Assembly: GCF_009811755.1 (NCBI RefSeq)
Contig: NZ_BLIV01000004.1
Span: 62,001-126,000, forward strand
Source: Roseobacter cerasinus
GTDB lineage: Bacteria; Pseudomonadota; Alphaproteobacteria; Rhodobacterales; Rhodobacteraceae
Reading direction: 5' to 3'
DNA length: 64,000 bases
The translations under genes and the position numbers were made by a program. Each line of letters begins with the position of its first letter. The first letter of the stretch is position 1. The notes beneath the pieces are model-generated. The model had not been told where the DNA came from, searched no databases, and saw only the letters and a list, made by a program, of their open reading frames with translations. Shown here in pieces: positions 35,846-44,279 of the stretch.

Positions 35846-36942
35846 GGGATCACCCGCAGTTGCGGCTGCGTTGCCCGGTGGCTGTGCGACAGATACGGAT
35901 CACCCGTGACCGCAGCGCTGACCCGAAGCGGAACAAACGCGCCGTCCCGAACCTGCGCGATGGCCACGGGCAAGGTCACGTGATGCGTGCGCGGGCAGAT
36001 CCCAACCTGCGTTGCACGCCGCTGGGTCAGCAGTTCCGGAAGTGACAAGCCTTCGGTGCCGGGGCTGCGGGCAAGCAGCCGGGTCAGCATCAAAACGGAT
36101 GCATGTGCCGCGGCCTCAAAGGAGGATCCGAAGTCGCTGCGGCCTTCGTTGCCGGGCAGCGTCGGCCTCATTCCCTTGAACCATGGTCCTGCGGAGATCA
36201 CCCCTTCGGCTGCGGCGCCGATGGTCGGCAACTCGCATTCGGTCAGGTTGCAGGACAGGATCACGCAGTTCCCTGCTGCAAAGTACCGGTCCTTGCTGCG
36301 CAGGTCGGCCATCGCCTCAAGAAACGCGTATTGAGACGGACCGATCAATTGATTGAGCACAAGATCCGGCTTGAGATCCGCGATTTCTTCGACGATCCGG
36401 GCGACGTCCGTGGACCCGATCGGAAGATATCTTTCGCCAAAGACCTCCCCGCCTTGCCGCAAACTGATCTCGCGGGCGAGGCGGTTCATCTCCCAACCCC
36501 AAATATAGTTGGACCCTGTCAAATAGGTATTGCGCCCGAAATGCGCGAAACAATAATCCAGCAACGGCAAGAGATGCTGGTTCGGGCAGGCGTGCGCATA
36601 GACCACGCGGTCAGATGCCTCGAACCCCTCGTAAGGCGTGGGATACCACAGTCCGCCTCCCAGACGCTCCAGACTGGGAATTACCTCCTTGCGGCTCCAA
36701 GAGGTCGTGCAGCCAATCACATGGCGGGCGTCGCTGCTCAGCAGGATGTCCTCGCACAAGGCCGCGTAGTCGTCGATTTCGCCGCCCGGGTCCCGCTCCA
36801 CCGGCGTGAAATGCACATCAAAGCCCGCGTCTGAATTCACCTGTTCGATAGCCTTGAGCGCCCCTGTCCGACCGGCCGTACCAAGCAGGGCGTAAGGCCC
36901 GGTCGTCGAAAACAGAATGCCAAGGTCGATATTGCGTCTCAC
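35842..36942 (-). CDS. AmiC-like amide sensor (periplasmic-binding-protein fold)
   Basis: A 366-residue type I binding-protein fold without a signal peptide, as in AmiC and UrtA-like regulators. IDLGILFSTTGPYALLGTAG is its start and TSWSRKEVIPSLERLGGGLWYP follows. AmiC binds short amides and releases AmiR. I prefer a GTG at 36942, six bases after GGAG, over an in-frame TTG at 36954, because that TTG falls in the U-tract of the leader terminator. First gene of a seven-gene operon. Confidence 0.9.
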   Translation of the reverse strand: MRRNIDLGILFSTTGPYALLGTAGRTGALKAIEQVNSDAGFDVHFTPVERDPGGEIDDYAALCEDILLSSDARHVIGCTTSWSRKEVIPSLERLGGGLWYPTPYEGFEASDRVVYAHACPNQHLLPLLDYCFAHFGRNTYLTGSNYIWGWEMNRLAREISLRQGGEVFGERYLPIGSTDVARIVEEIADLKPDLVLNQLIGPSQYAFLEAMADLRSKDRYFAAGNCVILSCNLTECELPTIGAAAEGVISAGPWFKGMRPTLPGNEGRSDFGSSFEAAAHASVLMLTRLLARSPGTEGLSLPELLTQRRATQVGICPRTHHVTLPVAIAQVRDGAFVPLRVSAAVTGDPYLSHSHRATQPQLRVIP

Positions 36943-36952
36943 ACGGAACTCC

Positions 36953-37014
36953 AAAAAAAAGCGCCCCGTTGCTCCTTCATCGTAAAAACGAAGACGGAGT
37001 CGCGGGGCGCTTTT
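36953..37014 (-). terminator. Strong intrinsic terminator in the amide-operon leader
   Basis: On the - strand, AAAAGCGCCCCG (37014-37003) pairs perfectly with CGGGGCGCTTTT (36968-36957) and four more T follow (36956-36953), giving an eight-T run. The ribosome site of the AmiC-like gene begins one base later. A partly paired inner region (CTCC/GGAG, TCGT/ACGA) could form an alternative hairpin. Placement between promoter and first gene fits attenuation relieved by the ANTAR protein; it could otherwise serve as terminator of the VPLPA gene upstream. Confidence 0.85.
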
Positions 37015-37030
37015 GCCAACTATTTGATCG

Positions 37031-37060
37031 TAGCATGTGTAATCAGGCTGTGCTTGTCAA
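37031..37060 (-). promoter_or_regulatory. Likely sigma70 promoter of the amide operon
   Basis: A perfect TTGACA -35 lies at 37060-37055 on the - strand; CATGCT or ATGCTA lies 17-18 bases later as a weak -10. Transcription would start near 37025 and run straight into the leader terminator. Confidence 0.5.
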
Positions 37061-37303
37061 AAGCGTCGACGAATAGGATGCGTCTGAAATGGGTTTTGCG
37101 GCACGGGTCGCTAAAAAATAGGCAAATGCCCCTGCAAAACCACCCGAAGGCCTTTTCGCCGGAGACCCCGACACCTTGAGAGACGGCTAATCCTGCCGCC
37201 CACCCAGTACCCGTTCGATCTGGGACAGGCCACGCGGTCCTGCATAGATGTCGGGCTGCGAAAAGACCGGATGCGCGAGCGCCTGATCAACCTCGATGAC
37301 CTT

Positions 37304-37870
37304 CTAGCCATGTGCTGCGCGTACCCTTTTGCGAAGCGGCAAAAATGCCATGAGACCCGCAATCAGGAAGGCCAGAGACGCCGGAAGTGGCACAGGAGCA
37401 ACCGGTGAGCCAGTGAGGGTGATTGTGTTGTTCCCAAAAGTTGCAAGCGTTCCGTAGTTCAGATCAGGATCGGTCAGAATGCTGTCAGGTGCGCGCCAAG
37501 TGAAGTCAAAGGCATCAAGCGACGTGTAGCCGCGGGTCACGCGGAGGTAGTTGCGGGTGAATGGGCGCGGGCCATTGATGTAGAATGCGTCTCCCGTTTC
37601 GGTGGCCGAATAGCTTTCCAGATCGAAACGCGTATTGCCCAACGGTGTAAAGCTCGTGAAGAGATCGGTGATGGTGTAGCGATCCACCAATGCGCCATCA
37701 ACGACCCCGAACTCTTGTCGGCCTGGACGGTTCTCTGAGAAGTCAAGCGATCCTGTTCCGACAAAGACGACGTCGCTGCCAACCTGTTTTGCCGTAATGT
37801 CGAGTGTCGCGGCGCTGGCGCAGATGCCGGTGATGCTGAATGCGGCCGCAAGGAGTATCTGTTTCATCAT
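37304..37870 (-). CDS. VPLPA-CTERM sorting-domain protein
   Basis: A 188-residue exported protein. MMKQILLAAAFSITGICASA is a signal peptide. The C-terminus has VPLPA, a hydrophobic helix (SLAFLIAGLMAFLPL) and a basic tail (RKRVRAAHG), the tripartite PEP-CTERM-type signal of the VPLPA class common in Rhodobacteraceae. Such proteins are processed by exosortase-like enzymes and linked to exopolysaccharide or surface display. The middle region is beta-rich with no recognised domain. Confidence 0.88.
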   Translation of the reverse strand: MMKQILLAAAFSITGICASAATLDITAKQVGSDVVFVGTGSLDFSENRPGRQEFGVVDGALVDRYTITDLFTSFTPLGNTRFDLESYSATETGDAFYINGPRPFTRNYLRVTRGYTSLDAFDFTWRAPDSILTDPDLNYGTLATFGNNTITLTGSPVAPVPLPASLAFLIAGLMAFLPLRKRVRAAHG

Positions 37871-37922
37871 GTTATCGTTCTCGTGAGTAGGTGTTTTGGA
37901 TTGATGGAATTCTGAAGCGTCT

Positions 37923-38228
37923 TCATCTCGGAACTGGCAAAGACGCGGTTTTTTGGCGTTGACGTTTGTACCAAGATCCGGTCAGGCCGAGACCCGCGAG
38001 CGCGGAGAGCAACAAGGCGACAGATGCAGGAAGTGGAACCGGTGCGACTTCGGAAGCTGGTGTCACATCCAGCAGGCTTGCTTGCCCGAAGCTTGACCTT
38101 TCTTCAGAGCTTCCAATGAAGAGGTTCGAGCGATCGATGAGACCTAGAGGATCGGCATCAAGAACGTTCCCCAATGCAGTCATCGACATTCTTCGTTGCG
38201 CACGCTCGCAGCGCAGAAATCTCTGCAA
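37923..38228 (-). CDS. Short VPLPA-CTERM protein, possibly a C-terminal fragment
   Basis: A 101-residue frame that ends with VPLPASVALLLSALAGLGLT and a basic GSWYKRQRQK tail. No signal peptide is evident at its N-terminus (MQRFLRCERAQRRMSMTALG), unlike its neighbour, so this may be the surviving 3' part of a longer gene. Upstream DNA to 38547 shows no matching N-terminal half. Same direction as the other VPLPA gene, 52 bases away. Confidence 0.55.
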   Translation of the reverse strand: MQRFLRCERAQRRMSMTALGNVLDADPLGLIDRSNLFIGSSEERSSFGQASLLDVTPASEVAPVPLPASVALLLSALAGLGLTGSWYKRQRQKTASLPVPR

Positions 38229-38547
38229 GTGCTAAAATGGCGACACTGAGTGGATTTGGAGAAACCGGTCATTGGATCAAAGCGTGGCGAAGACCAAGAT
38301 GGCAAGCTGCATACCGCGAATGGAACGTCAGTCTTAAGCTAGTGACATCTCCGAATGCGTTTGTTGTCTTGAGACGGTTAATTTATCGAATTGCTTCACT
38401 TGGCAGACTATTCACTAAATAACTCGAACGCTGAAGATTTTCGGATTCTAGAGCATTTACCTAGTTTTCGAAGCACTTGCCGGAGGCAACCAGCTATTAA
38501 CGGATTCCATTTTTAAGAGACGTGGATTTTTCAGACAAGGAGCGCGT
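38229..38547. other. Intergenic region upstream of the first RTX gene
   Basis: AT-richer 319-base gap between divergent genes. An AAGGAG ribosome site at 38537-38542 serves the RTX gene. I see no RNA gene or clear hairpin; some of it may be the decayed 5' part of the short VPLPA gene. Confidence 0.4.
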
Positions 38548-40236
38548 ATGTCCACGGAAGAGTTGGTGCCGACGATATTGAATGCTTATGAGCCGAGCAT
38601 GGCGGCCTTGGAGGATGGCGGGCATCTTGCTGTCTGGTCCTCTGCAGATGCGGATCGCCGTGGCATCTGGGCGCAACGCTATGATGATGATGGTGTGGCT
38701 GTCGGGCCGATTTACCGGATCAATACCGATGAGACAGGCGGTCAGGAGCGGCCGGAGATCATCAGACTTGATGACAACAGTCTGGTTGTCGTCTGGACTG
38801 ACCGCGATACCACCACTCTCGACTTTGAAGGCCATACCGCGCAGCGCCTAACGTCGACAGGTGCGCTGGACGGTGTGCCATTCCAGGTTGACACGAATGT
38901 GGCCGCCAACTTGGGTGGCGTCGATCCCGGCACGCAGCTCAGCGCGCTGGCCGACAATCCGAATGACCCGGCAGACGTCAGCCGTTTTGTTTCAGTCTGG
39001 GAGACATACAACCAGGATGGCAGCCTGAACGGTATTTTCGGCCAGGTGTTCAACGCAAACGGTAAGGTCGGGACCGAGTTTCAGGTCAACACCTATACCA
39101 CCGGTGCTCAGTACCGTGCGGAGGTCAAAGGACTAGCGGACGGTGGGTTTGTTGTGCTTTGGCAATCCAACGCGGGTGTCTGGGGCGCCGATCAAAGCAG
39201 TGGTATCTTTGGCCAACGCTTTGATGCAGCGGGTGCGCCGGTGGGCGTCGAGTTCCACGTGAACAGCACCACCGAAGATGCGCAGGAATATCCTCAGATC
39301 GTGGCGATGGATGATGGCGGCTTCCTTGCCGTCTGGGCATCCGGCGCGAACAATACCTCCAAGTCTCCGGAAGACGGGTACTACCTTCAGCGTTATGCCG
39401 CGGACGGAACTACCGTTGGTGAGGAGACCTGGATAGATGTCGAACTCACGCAGATCTTCGGGGCGAGCGGCCAACTGCGGCCCGTCCTGGTCAAGGCGAT
39501 TGAACTGCAAGACGGCGGCTTCGCGCTGCTGTGGGAGAACAGGGAAGTTGGAAGCGCCCATGTTCAGAGCTTTACGGCCGATGGCGCCGCGCTGACCCCC
39601 GCACAAGAGGTCATCACAAATAACGATAACCCGCTCTACATCCCTGATCTCGACCAACTCAACGACGGTCGTCTCATCCTAACACATGGGTTTATTTCAG
39701 GAGCAACCGGCGATAACGGCATCTTCAGAACATATCTCGACGCCCCGCCAGCGACTGAGTTCGGTTCGAAAGGTGTAGTGGCAGGTACATCAGGCAACGA
39801 TACAATTGATGTCACATATGTGGACGCTCAGGCAAACGCTGTTTCCGCCGGCGACGATTTCATACTGGCAGGGGCGGGTGACGATACCATCAATGCTGCA
39901 GAGGGTGATGATGTCATCTACGGTGGAATTGGAGACGATCTGCTGCTGGGCGGCGTTGGCAACGACACCCTTACTGGCGATACCGGCGTAGATAGCCTGA
40001 CGGGCGGTACAGGAGCCGACGTATTTGTCTTCAAACCCGATACAGGAACCGACACGATCACTGATTTCAATGCGATGGAAGGCGATCTGATCCAGTTTTA
40101 CGGCGTATCCGGCCAAAGTCAGATCAATCTAGTGCAAGTCGGCAGCGATACGGAAATTCGAACGACGGCTGGTGACGTTTTGGTCGTTGTTGAAAGCGTT
40201 CATCTGACAGACTTCAGCGACTTCTTGTTTGGATGA
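38548..40236 (+). CDS. RTX (hemolysin-type calcium-binding) secreted protein
   Basis: A 562-residue protein. Residues 1-400 hold repeats of about 50 residues with a GGFxVxW strand followed by IFGQRFDAxGxxVGxEFxVN, possibly a beta-propeller. Residues about 415-490 contain RTX nonapeptides (GAGDDTINAAEGDDVIYGGI, GVGNDTLTGDTG), then TGADVFVFKPDTGTDTITDF and a hydrophobic C-terminal FSDFLFG end. This is the layout of type I secretion substrates with an uncleaved C-terminal signal. No secretion genes are in the window. Paralogue of the protein encoded at 41300. Confidence 0.9.
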   Translation: MSTEELVPTILNAYEPSMAALEDGGHLAVWSSADADRRGIWAQRYDDDGVAVGPIYRINTDETGGQERPEIIRLDDNSLVVVWTDRDTTTLDFEGHTAQRLTSTGALDGVPFQVDTNVAANLGGVDPGTQLSALADNPNDPADVSRFVSVWETYNQDGSLNGIFGQVFNANGKVGTEFQVNTYTTGAQYRAEVKGLADGGFVVLWQSNAGVWGADQSSGIFGQRFDAAGAPVGVEFHVNSTTEDAQEYPQIVAMDDGGFLAVWASGANNTSKSPEDGYYLQRYAADGTTVGEETWIDVELTQIFGASGQLRPVLVKAIELQDGGFALLWENREVGSAHVQSFTADGAALTPAQEVITNNDNPLYIPDLDQLNDGRLILTHGFISGATGDNGIFRTYLDAPPATEFGSKGVVAGTSGNDTIDVTYVDAQANAVSAGDDFILAGAGDDTINAAEGDDVIYGGIGDDLLLGGVGNDTLTGDTGVDSLTGGTGADVFVFKPDTGTDTITDFNAMEGDLIQFYGVSGQSQINLVQVGSDTEIRTTAGDVLVVVESVHLTDFSDFLFG

Positions 40237-40247
40237 AACGTACATCA

Positions 40248-40272
40248 GGGCGGCGAAGAAACTACGCCGCCC
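40248..40272 (+). terminator. Hairpin after the first RTX gene
   Basis: GGGCGGCG pairs perfectly with CGCCGCCC around a nine-base loop, 11 bases past the stop. No U-run follows, so termination would be weak. A related hairpin follows the second RTX gene. Confidence 0.5.
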
Positions 40273-40437
40273 AAGCTTTGCCCTCCATGCGAGCTAAGAT
40301 GAGGCTCTTGAGTGATCGAACTGACAGCTGTGACTGCCGCCCAAGGACACCCCTTTTGGTTTCGAAGCCGATCGGCGTTCTTAACGACCGTTTTGGTGAA
40401 ATGCGCAGTGCCGGAGCGGTTACTACGCTGCAGGCGC

Positions 40438-40480
40438 GAAAGGATGCTGCGCCAGCAAAGGCTGGAAATTGAATGTCCGT
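40438..40480. repeat. Short dispersed repeat, copy 1
   Basis: Contains ATGCTGCGCCAGCAAAGGC and, a few bases on, TGAATGTCC. Two related copies are found at 40611-40670 and 44181-44245. Confidence 0.4.
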
Positions 40481-40610
40481 TCCGTCCGCGTCTGATTTGC
40501 AGGATCGCGGCGCGGCGAAAGTACGTTCTTGGTTGTTGGAAAATCGGCGCTCGCGAATGACCGGATCGACGACCTGTTCTGCGGCAGCAACAATTCGATG
40601 CCGCGCCAGC

Positions 40611-40670
40611 GAGAGAATGCTGCGTCAGCAAAGCCCCAAAAGTGAATGTCTGGAAGGTCCGCATTGCGCA
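40611..40670. repeat. Short dispersed repeat, copy 2
   Basis: Contains ATGCTGCGTCAGCAAAGCC then GTGAATGTC and GTCCGCAT. Shares the order of blocks with the copies at 40438 and 44181. Confidence 0.4.
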
Positions 40671-41299
40671 AGTCTATGTGCTTTGCGGCGATGGGCAGCA
40701 AACTAAACCTACTCCCATGCTGAATGAAAGGCGCCTGAGGTCACAATCCATCATAGAACACGACACTATGCCGATGTTTTTGACGTGATCGCCATAAAGC
40801 CCAGGCATCTGCCATCTAATATCGGCATAATCAGCAGATCGGCATAATATAAATTGCACATAATTCATAGCCTGATTCCCCATCAGTGCATTGGGCCTTC
40901 GTATTTCTGGCTGATCAAGGACCTATGCAGGCGGCCGTGGCTTGACGTGTGCAGGGTCCGCCTTGAGCCCGACCCGGCCGTCGCGTTTTCATGCTGCAGG
41001 CGCCCAATGCAAATAGATTTGTTGCGAGTGTTTGCTTCGTGGCATCGCGCGGCGGTAGGGAAACCGGTCATTCGTGCGCGGCGCAGGGAAGATTGAGACG
41101 GCTGTCTATGGGTTGCTAGATTTCCCTAACATTGACGCTTTGGACGCAACAGCGGCAGCCAACGGGACAGACGTGCCCGGGAACGGGTGAAGGTTCAGTA
41201 ACTGTAAAGGATAAGGCCGAGTTTTGGTTCTTTCCGGCTTTCCGATCAAATATTGGAGAGGCCTGTCAGAGATAAACCTACAAGCGAGGCCATTGGACC

Positions 41300-44053
41300 A
41301 TGGAAGAGATTTTGGAGACGGTTTTATCTGAGGATGTTGTGTCGACGGTTGCGCTTGCGGACGGCGGTCACCTGACTGTCTGGGCCTCACCGAACGGTAC
41401 TGGGACAGGCATTTGGGGTCAGCGCTATGATGCGGCGGGCGTTGAAGTGGGTGCCATTTATCCGATCTACACGAGCGCTGCCCCTTTGGGCACCAGCGTA
41501 TCGACGGAGATGGCCCGTCTGGACAACGGCGATATCGCGCTTGTCTTCGCCGCCAATGATGCAGACGCATCAGGGATCTACCACGTGACGCTGGATCAGT
41601 TTGGTCAGCTTGATGGCATGGTGCCGGAGGTAGCCAACACCTTTGAGACCGGAACGCAATTTTGGCATTCTGTATCGGCGTTGTCGGGTGGCGGCTATGT
41701 TGTGACCTGGGAGTCCTCCGGTCAGGACGGGAGCGGCCTTGGCGTCTTTGGTCAGGTGTTTAGCGCGGCAGGCGTCCCTGTGGGCTCCGAGTTCCAGGCC
41801 AACAGCTATACCACCAGCAATCAGCACATCCAGAATGTCACAGGCCTCGCTGATGGCGGTTTTTTGGTGACGTGGTACTCGGCGGCAGGACAATGGGGAT
41901 CTGATGCCAGCGGTGGGATCTTTGCGCAGCGGTTCGATGCAACCGGCACGGCCACCGGGGTCGAGTTCCATGTCAACACGTCAACCGACGGCACTCAGTA
42001 TGATCCTTACGTTGTCGATCTTCAGGACGGCGGCTTTGCCGTGCTCTGGACATCGCACGAAACGGACAACACAGGCCTCTTCTTTCAACGCTACGATGCG
42101 GATGGCGCAACTGTCGGTGAGGAAACGCAGGCTGCTGGCCTGACGGGGTTCAACCGCTTCGACAAAGTCACTTCGGTGATCAAGCTGCAGGATGGTGGCT
42201 TTGCCGTGCTGTGGAACGATGTCAGCGAGACCGCACTCAAGGTGCAGAGCTTCGACATCCAGGGCAACGCCATCACCGATATACACTCCATCGCAACAAA
42301 TGCAGAGCGCGTTACCACCAACAATCCTCCGGATCTCGACCAGCTCGCCGATGGCCGCCTCGTCGTCACCTGGGTCACCCAAGGCGACGCATATCGCGAG
42401 ATCCTACAGGCTCCGCCTGCAACAGCAGAGAGCAGCATCGGACAAGGGCCAGAAGAGATTTTGGAGACGGTTTTATCTGAGGATGTTGTGTCGACGGTTG
42501 CGCTTGCGGACGGCGGTCACCTGACTGTCTGGGCCTCACCGAACGGTACTGGGACAGGCATTTGGGGTCAGCGCTATGATGCGGCGGGCGTTGAAGTGGG
42601 TGCCATTTATCCGATCTACACGAGCGCTGCCCCTTTGGGCACCAGCGTATCGACGGAGATGGCCCGTCTGGACAACGGCGATATCGCGCTTGTCTTCGCC
42701 GCCAATGATGCAGACGCATCAGGGATCTACCACGTGACGCTGGATCAGTTTGGTCAGCTTGATGGCATGGTGCCGGAGGTAGCCAACACCTTTGAGACCG
42801 GAACGCAATTTTGGCATTCTGTATCGGCGTTGTCGGGTGGCGGCTATGTTGTGACCTGGGAGTCCTCCGGTCAGGACGGGAGCGGCCTTGGCGTCTTTGG
42901 TCAGGTGTTTAGCGCGGCAGGCGTCCCTGTGGGCTCCGAGTTCCAGGCCAACAGCTATACCACCAGCAATCAGCACATCCAGAATGTCACAGGCCTCGCT
43001 GATGGCGGTTTTTTGGTGACGTGGTACTCGGCGGCAGGACAATGGGGATCTGATGCCAGCGGTGGGATCTTTGCGCAGCGGTTCGATGCAACCGGCACGG
43101 CCACCGGGGTCGAGTTCCATGTCAACACGTCAACCGACGGCACTCAGTATGATCCTTACGTTGTCGATCTTCAGGACGGCGGCTTTGCCGTGCTCTGGAC
43201 ATCGCACGAAACGGACAACACAGGCCTCTTCTTTCAACGCTACGATGCGGATGGCGCAACTGTCGGTGAGGAAACGCAGGCTGCTGGCCTGACGGGGTTC
43301 AACCGCTTCGACAAAGTCACTTCGGTGATCAAGCTGCAGGATGGTGGCTTTGCCGTGCTGTGGAACGATGTCAGCGAGACCGCACTCAAGGTGCAGAGCT
43401 TCGACATCCAGGGCAACGCCATCACCGATATACACTCCATCGCAACAAATGCAGAGCGCGTTACCACCAACAATCCTCCGGATCTCGACCAGCTCGCCGA
43501 TGGCCGCCTCGTCGTCACCTGGGTCACCCAAGGCGACGCATATCGCGAGATCCTACAGGCACGGCCCGTGGCCGGGTTTGGCTCTCAGGGTGTTATCTCG
43601 GGGACCTCAAGCAATGACGTCATAGACGGCACGTACCAGGACGCCGAGGGAGATGGCGTTTCTGTCGCGGATGATTTCATATTGGCTGTGGCAGGCGACG
43701 ATATCATCAATTCTGCTGATGGCGATGACGTCATTTATGGCGGGAGTGGCAATGACCTGATAGACGGAGGCGCTGGAAACGATACCCTTACAGGCGATGC
43801 AGGCACAGACACCTTGACTGGGGGCAGCGGAGCCGACGTCTTCGTACTCAAGCCAAACTCGGGGAGCGACACGATCACTGATTTCGATGTGTCCGAAGGC
43901 GATCTTTTCCAGATCCACGGCCTATCTGGCCAGAGCGAGATCAATCTGTTGCAGATTGGCGGCGACACCGAAATCCGGACAACGTCTGGTGACGTTTTAG
44001 CAGTTGTCGAAGGTGTTCACCTGACAGACTTCAGCAACTTCTTGTTTGGATGA
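41300..44053 (+). CDS. RTX secreted protein with a perfectly duplicated 383-residue repeat period
   Basis: A 917-residue protein related to the RTX protein encoded at 38548. Residues 2-371 and 385-754 are two apparently identical copies of the GGFxVxW/RFDAxG repeat region, joined by a 13-residue linker. RTX nonapeptides (about 800-850: SADGDDVIYGGSGNDLIDGG, GAGNDTLTGDAGTD) and the C-terminal TDFSNFLFG end follow, marking a type I secretion substrate. The start ATG at 41300 has only a weak ribosome site. The duplication stays in frame, so a full protein should be made unless the repeat is an assembly error. Confidence 0.9.
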   Translation: MEEILETVLSEDVVSTVALADGGHLTVWASPNGTGTGIWGQRYDAAGVEVGAIYPIYTSAAPLGTSVSTEMARLDNGDIALVFAANDADASGIYHVTLDQFGQLDGMVPEVANTFETGTQFWHSVSALSGGGYVVTWESSGQDGSGLGVFGQVFSAAGVPVGSEFQANSYTTSNQHIQNVTGLADGGFLVTWYSAAGQWGSDASGGIFAQRFDATGTATGVEFHVNTSTDGTQYDPYVVDLQDGGFAVLWTSHETDNTGLFFQRYDADGATVGEETQAAGLTGFNRFDKVTSVIKLQDGGFAVLWNDVSETALKVQSFDIQGNAITDIHSIATNAERVTTNNPPDLDQLADGRLVVTWVTQGDAYREILQAPPATAESSIGQGPEEILETVLSEDVVSTVALADGGHLTVWASPNGTGTGIWGQRYDAAGVEVGAIYPIYTSAAPLGTSVSTEMARLDNGDIALVFAANDADASGIYHVTLDQFGQLDGMVPEVANTFETGTQFWHSVSALSGGGYVVTWESSGQDGSGLGVFGQVFSAAGVPVGSEFQANSYTTSNQHIQNVTGLADGGFLVTWYSAAGQWGSDASGGIFAQRFDATGTATGVEFHVNTSTDGTQYDPYVVDLQDGGFAVLWTSHETDNTGLFFQRYDADGATVGEETQAAGLTGFNRFDKVTSVIKLQDGGFAVLWNDVSETALKVQSFDIQGNAITDIHSIATNAERVTTNNPPDLDQLADGRLVVTWVTQGDAYREILQARPVAGFGSQGVISGTSSNDVIDGTYQDAEGDGVSVADDFILAVAGDDIINSADGDDVIYGGSGNDLIDGGAGNDTLTGDAGTDTLTGGSGADVFVLKPNSGSDTITDFDVSEGDLFQIHGLSGQSEINLLQIGGDTEIRTTSGDVLAVVEGVHLTDFSNFLFG
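41303..42411 (+). repeat. Direct repeat unit 1 (1,109 bp)
   Basis: Starts at GAAGAGATTTTGGAGACGG and ends at GAGATCCTACAGGC. It matches 42452-43560 base for base as far as I can read. The repeat period is 1,149 bases (383 codons). Confidence 0.93.
42452..43560 (+). repeat. Direct repeat unit 2 (1,109 bp)
   Basis: Second copy of the unit at 41303-42411, separated from it by 40 bases that encode APPATAESSIGQGPE. Flanking bases on both sides differ between copies. Confidence 0.93.
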
Positions 44054-44064
44054 GTTTGAGGTAG

Positions 44065-44089
44065 GGGCGGCCTAGACGCTACGCCGTCC
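44065..44089 (+). terminator. Hairpin after the second RTX gene
   Basis: GGGCGGC pairs with GCCGTCC (one G-U pair), 12 bases past the stop. It corresponds in position and sequence to the hairpin after the first RTX gene. No U-run. Confidence 0.45.
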
Positions 44090-44180
44090 ATGTCTCGACC
44101 TAGGTGCGAGCCAAAGCGATGTTCTCGAACGACGGGTCTGGCGACGTCTGCTGTGACGCAGCGCCAGGCCTGCCTCACAT

Positions 44181-44245
44181 GCGAACGGACGCTGCGTCAG
44201 CGAAGCCAGAAAATGAATGACCCCAAAGTCCCGCATCTCTCCAGT
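44181..44245. repeat. Short dispersed repeat, copy 3
   Basis: Contains ACGCTGCGTCAGCGAAGCC then ATGAATGACC and GTCCCGCAT, the same block order as the copies at 40438 and 40611. Confidence 0.4.
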
Positions 44246-44279
44246 CTGCGCCCGGCGCAGCGAAGAACGGGTTCTGCGA

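Larger units (their letters stand above)
40237..41299. other. Gene-free region between the two RTX genes
   Basis: About 1,060 bases without a convincing gene. It starts with a GC-rich hairpin (40248-40272), then contains two copies of a short degenerate repeat (near 40438-40480 and 40611-40670). A third copy lies after the second RTX gene. The rest is mixed-composition DNA that should hold the promoter of the second RTX gene. Confidence 0.5.

Noticed and set aside
36943-37030. Canonical dual-hexaloop ANTAR RNA motif
   Set aside because: I looked for two stems with six-base loops carrying A1 and G4 and could not draw a convincing pair, so only the terminator is claimed.
41300-44053. CRISPR-like or satellite interpretation of the repeats
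   Set aside because: Units are about 1.1 kb, coding and in frame; there are no short repeats with unique spacers.
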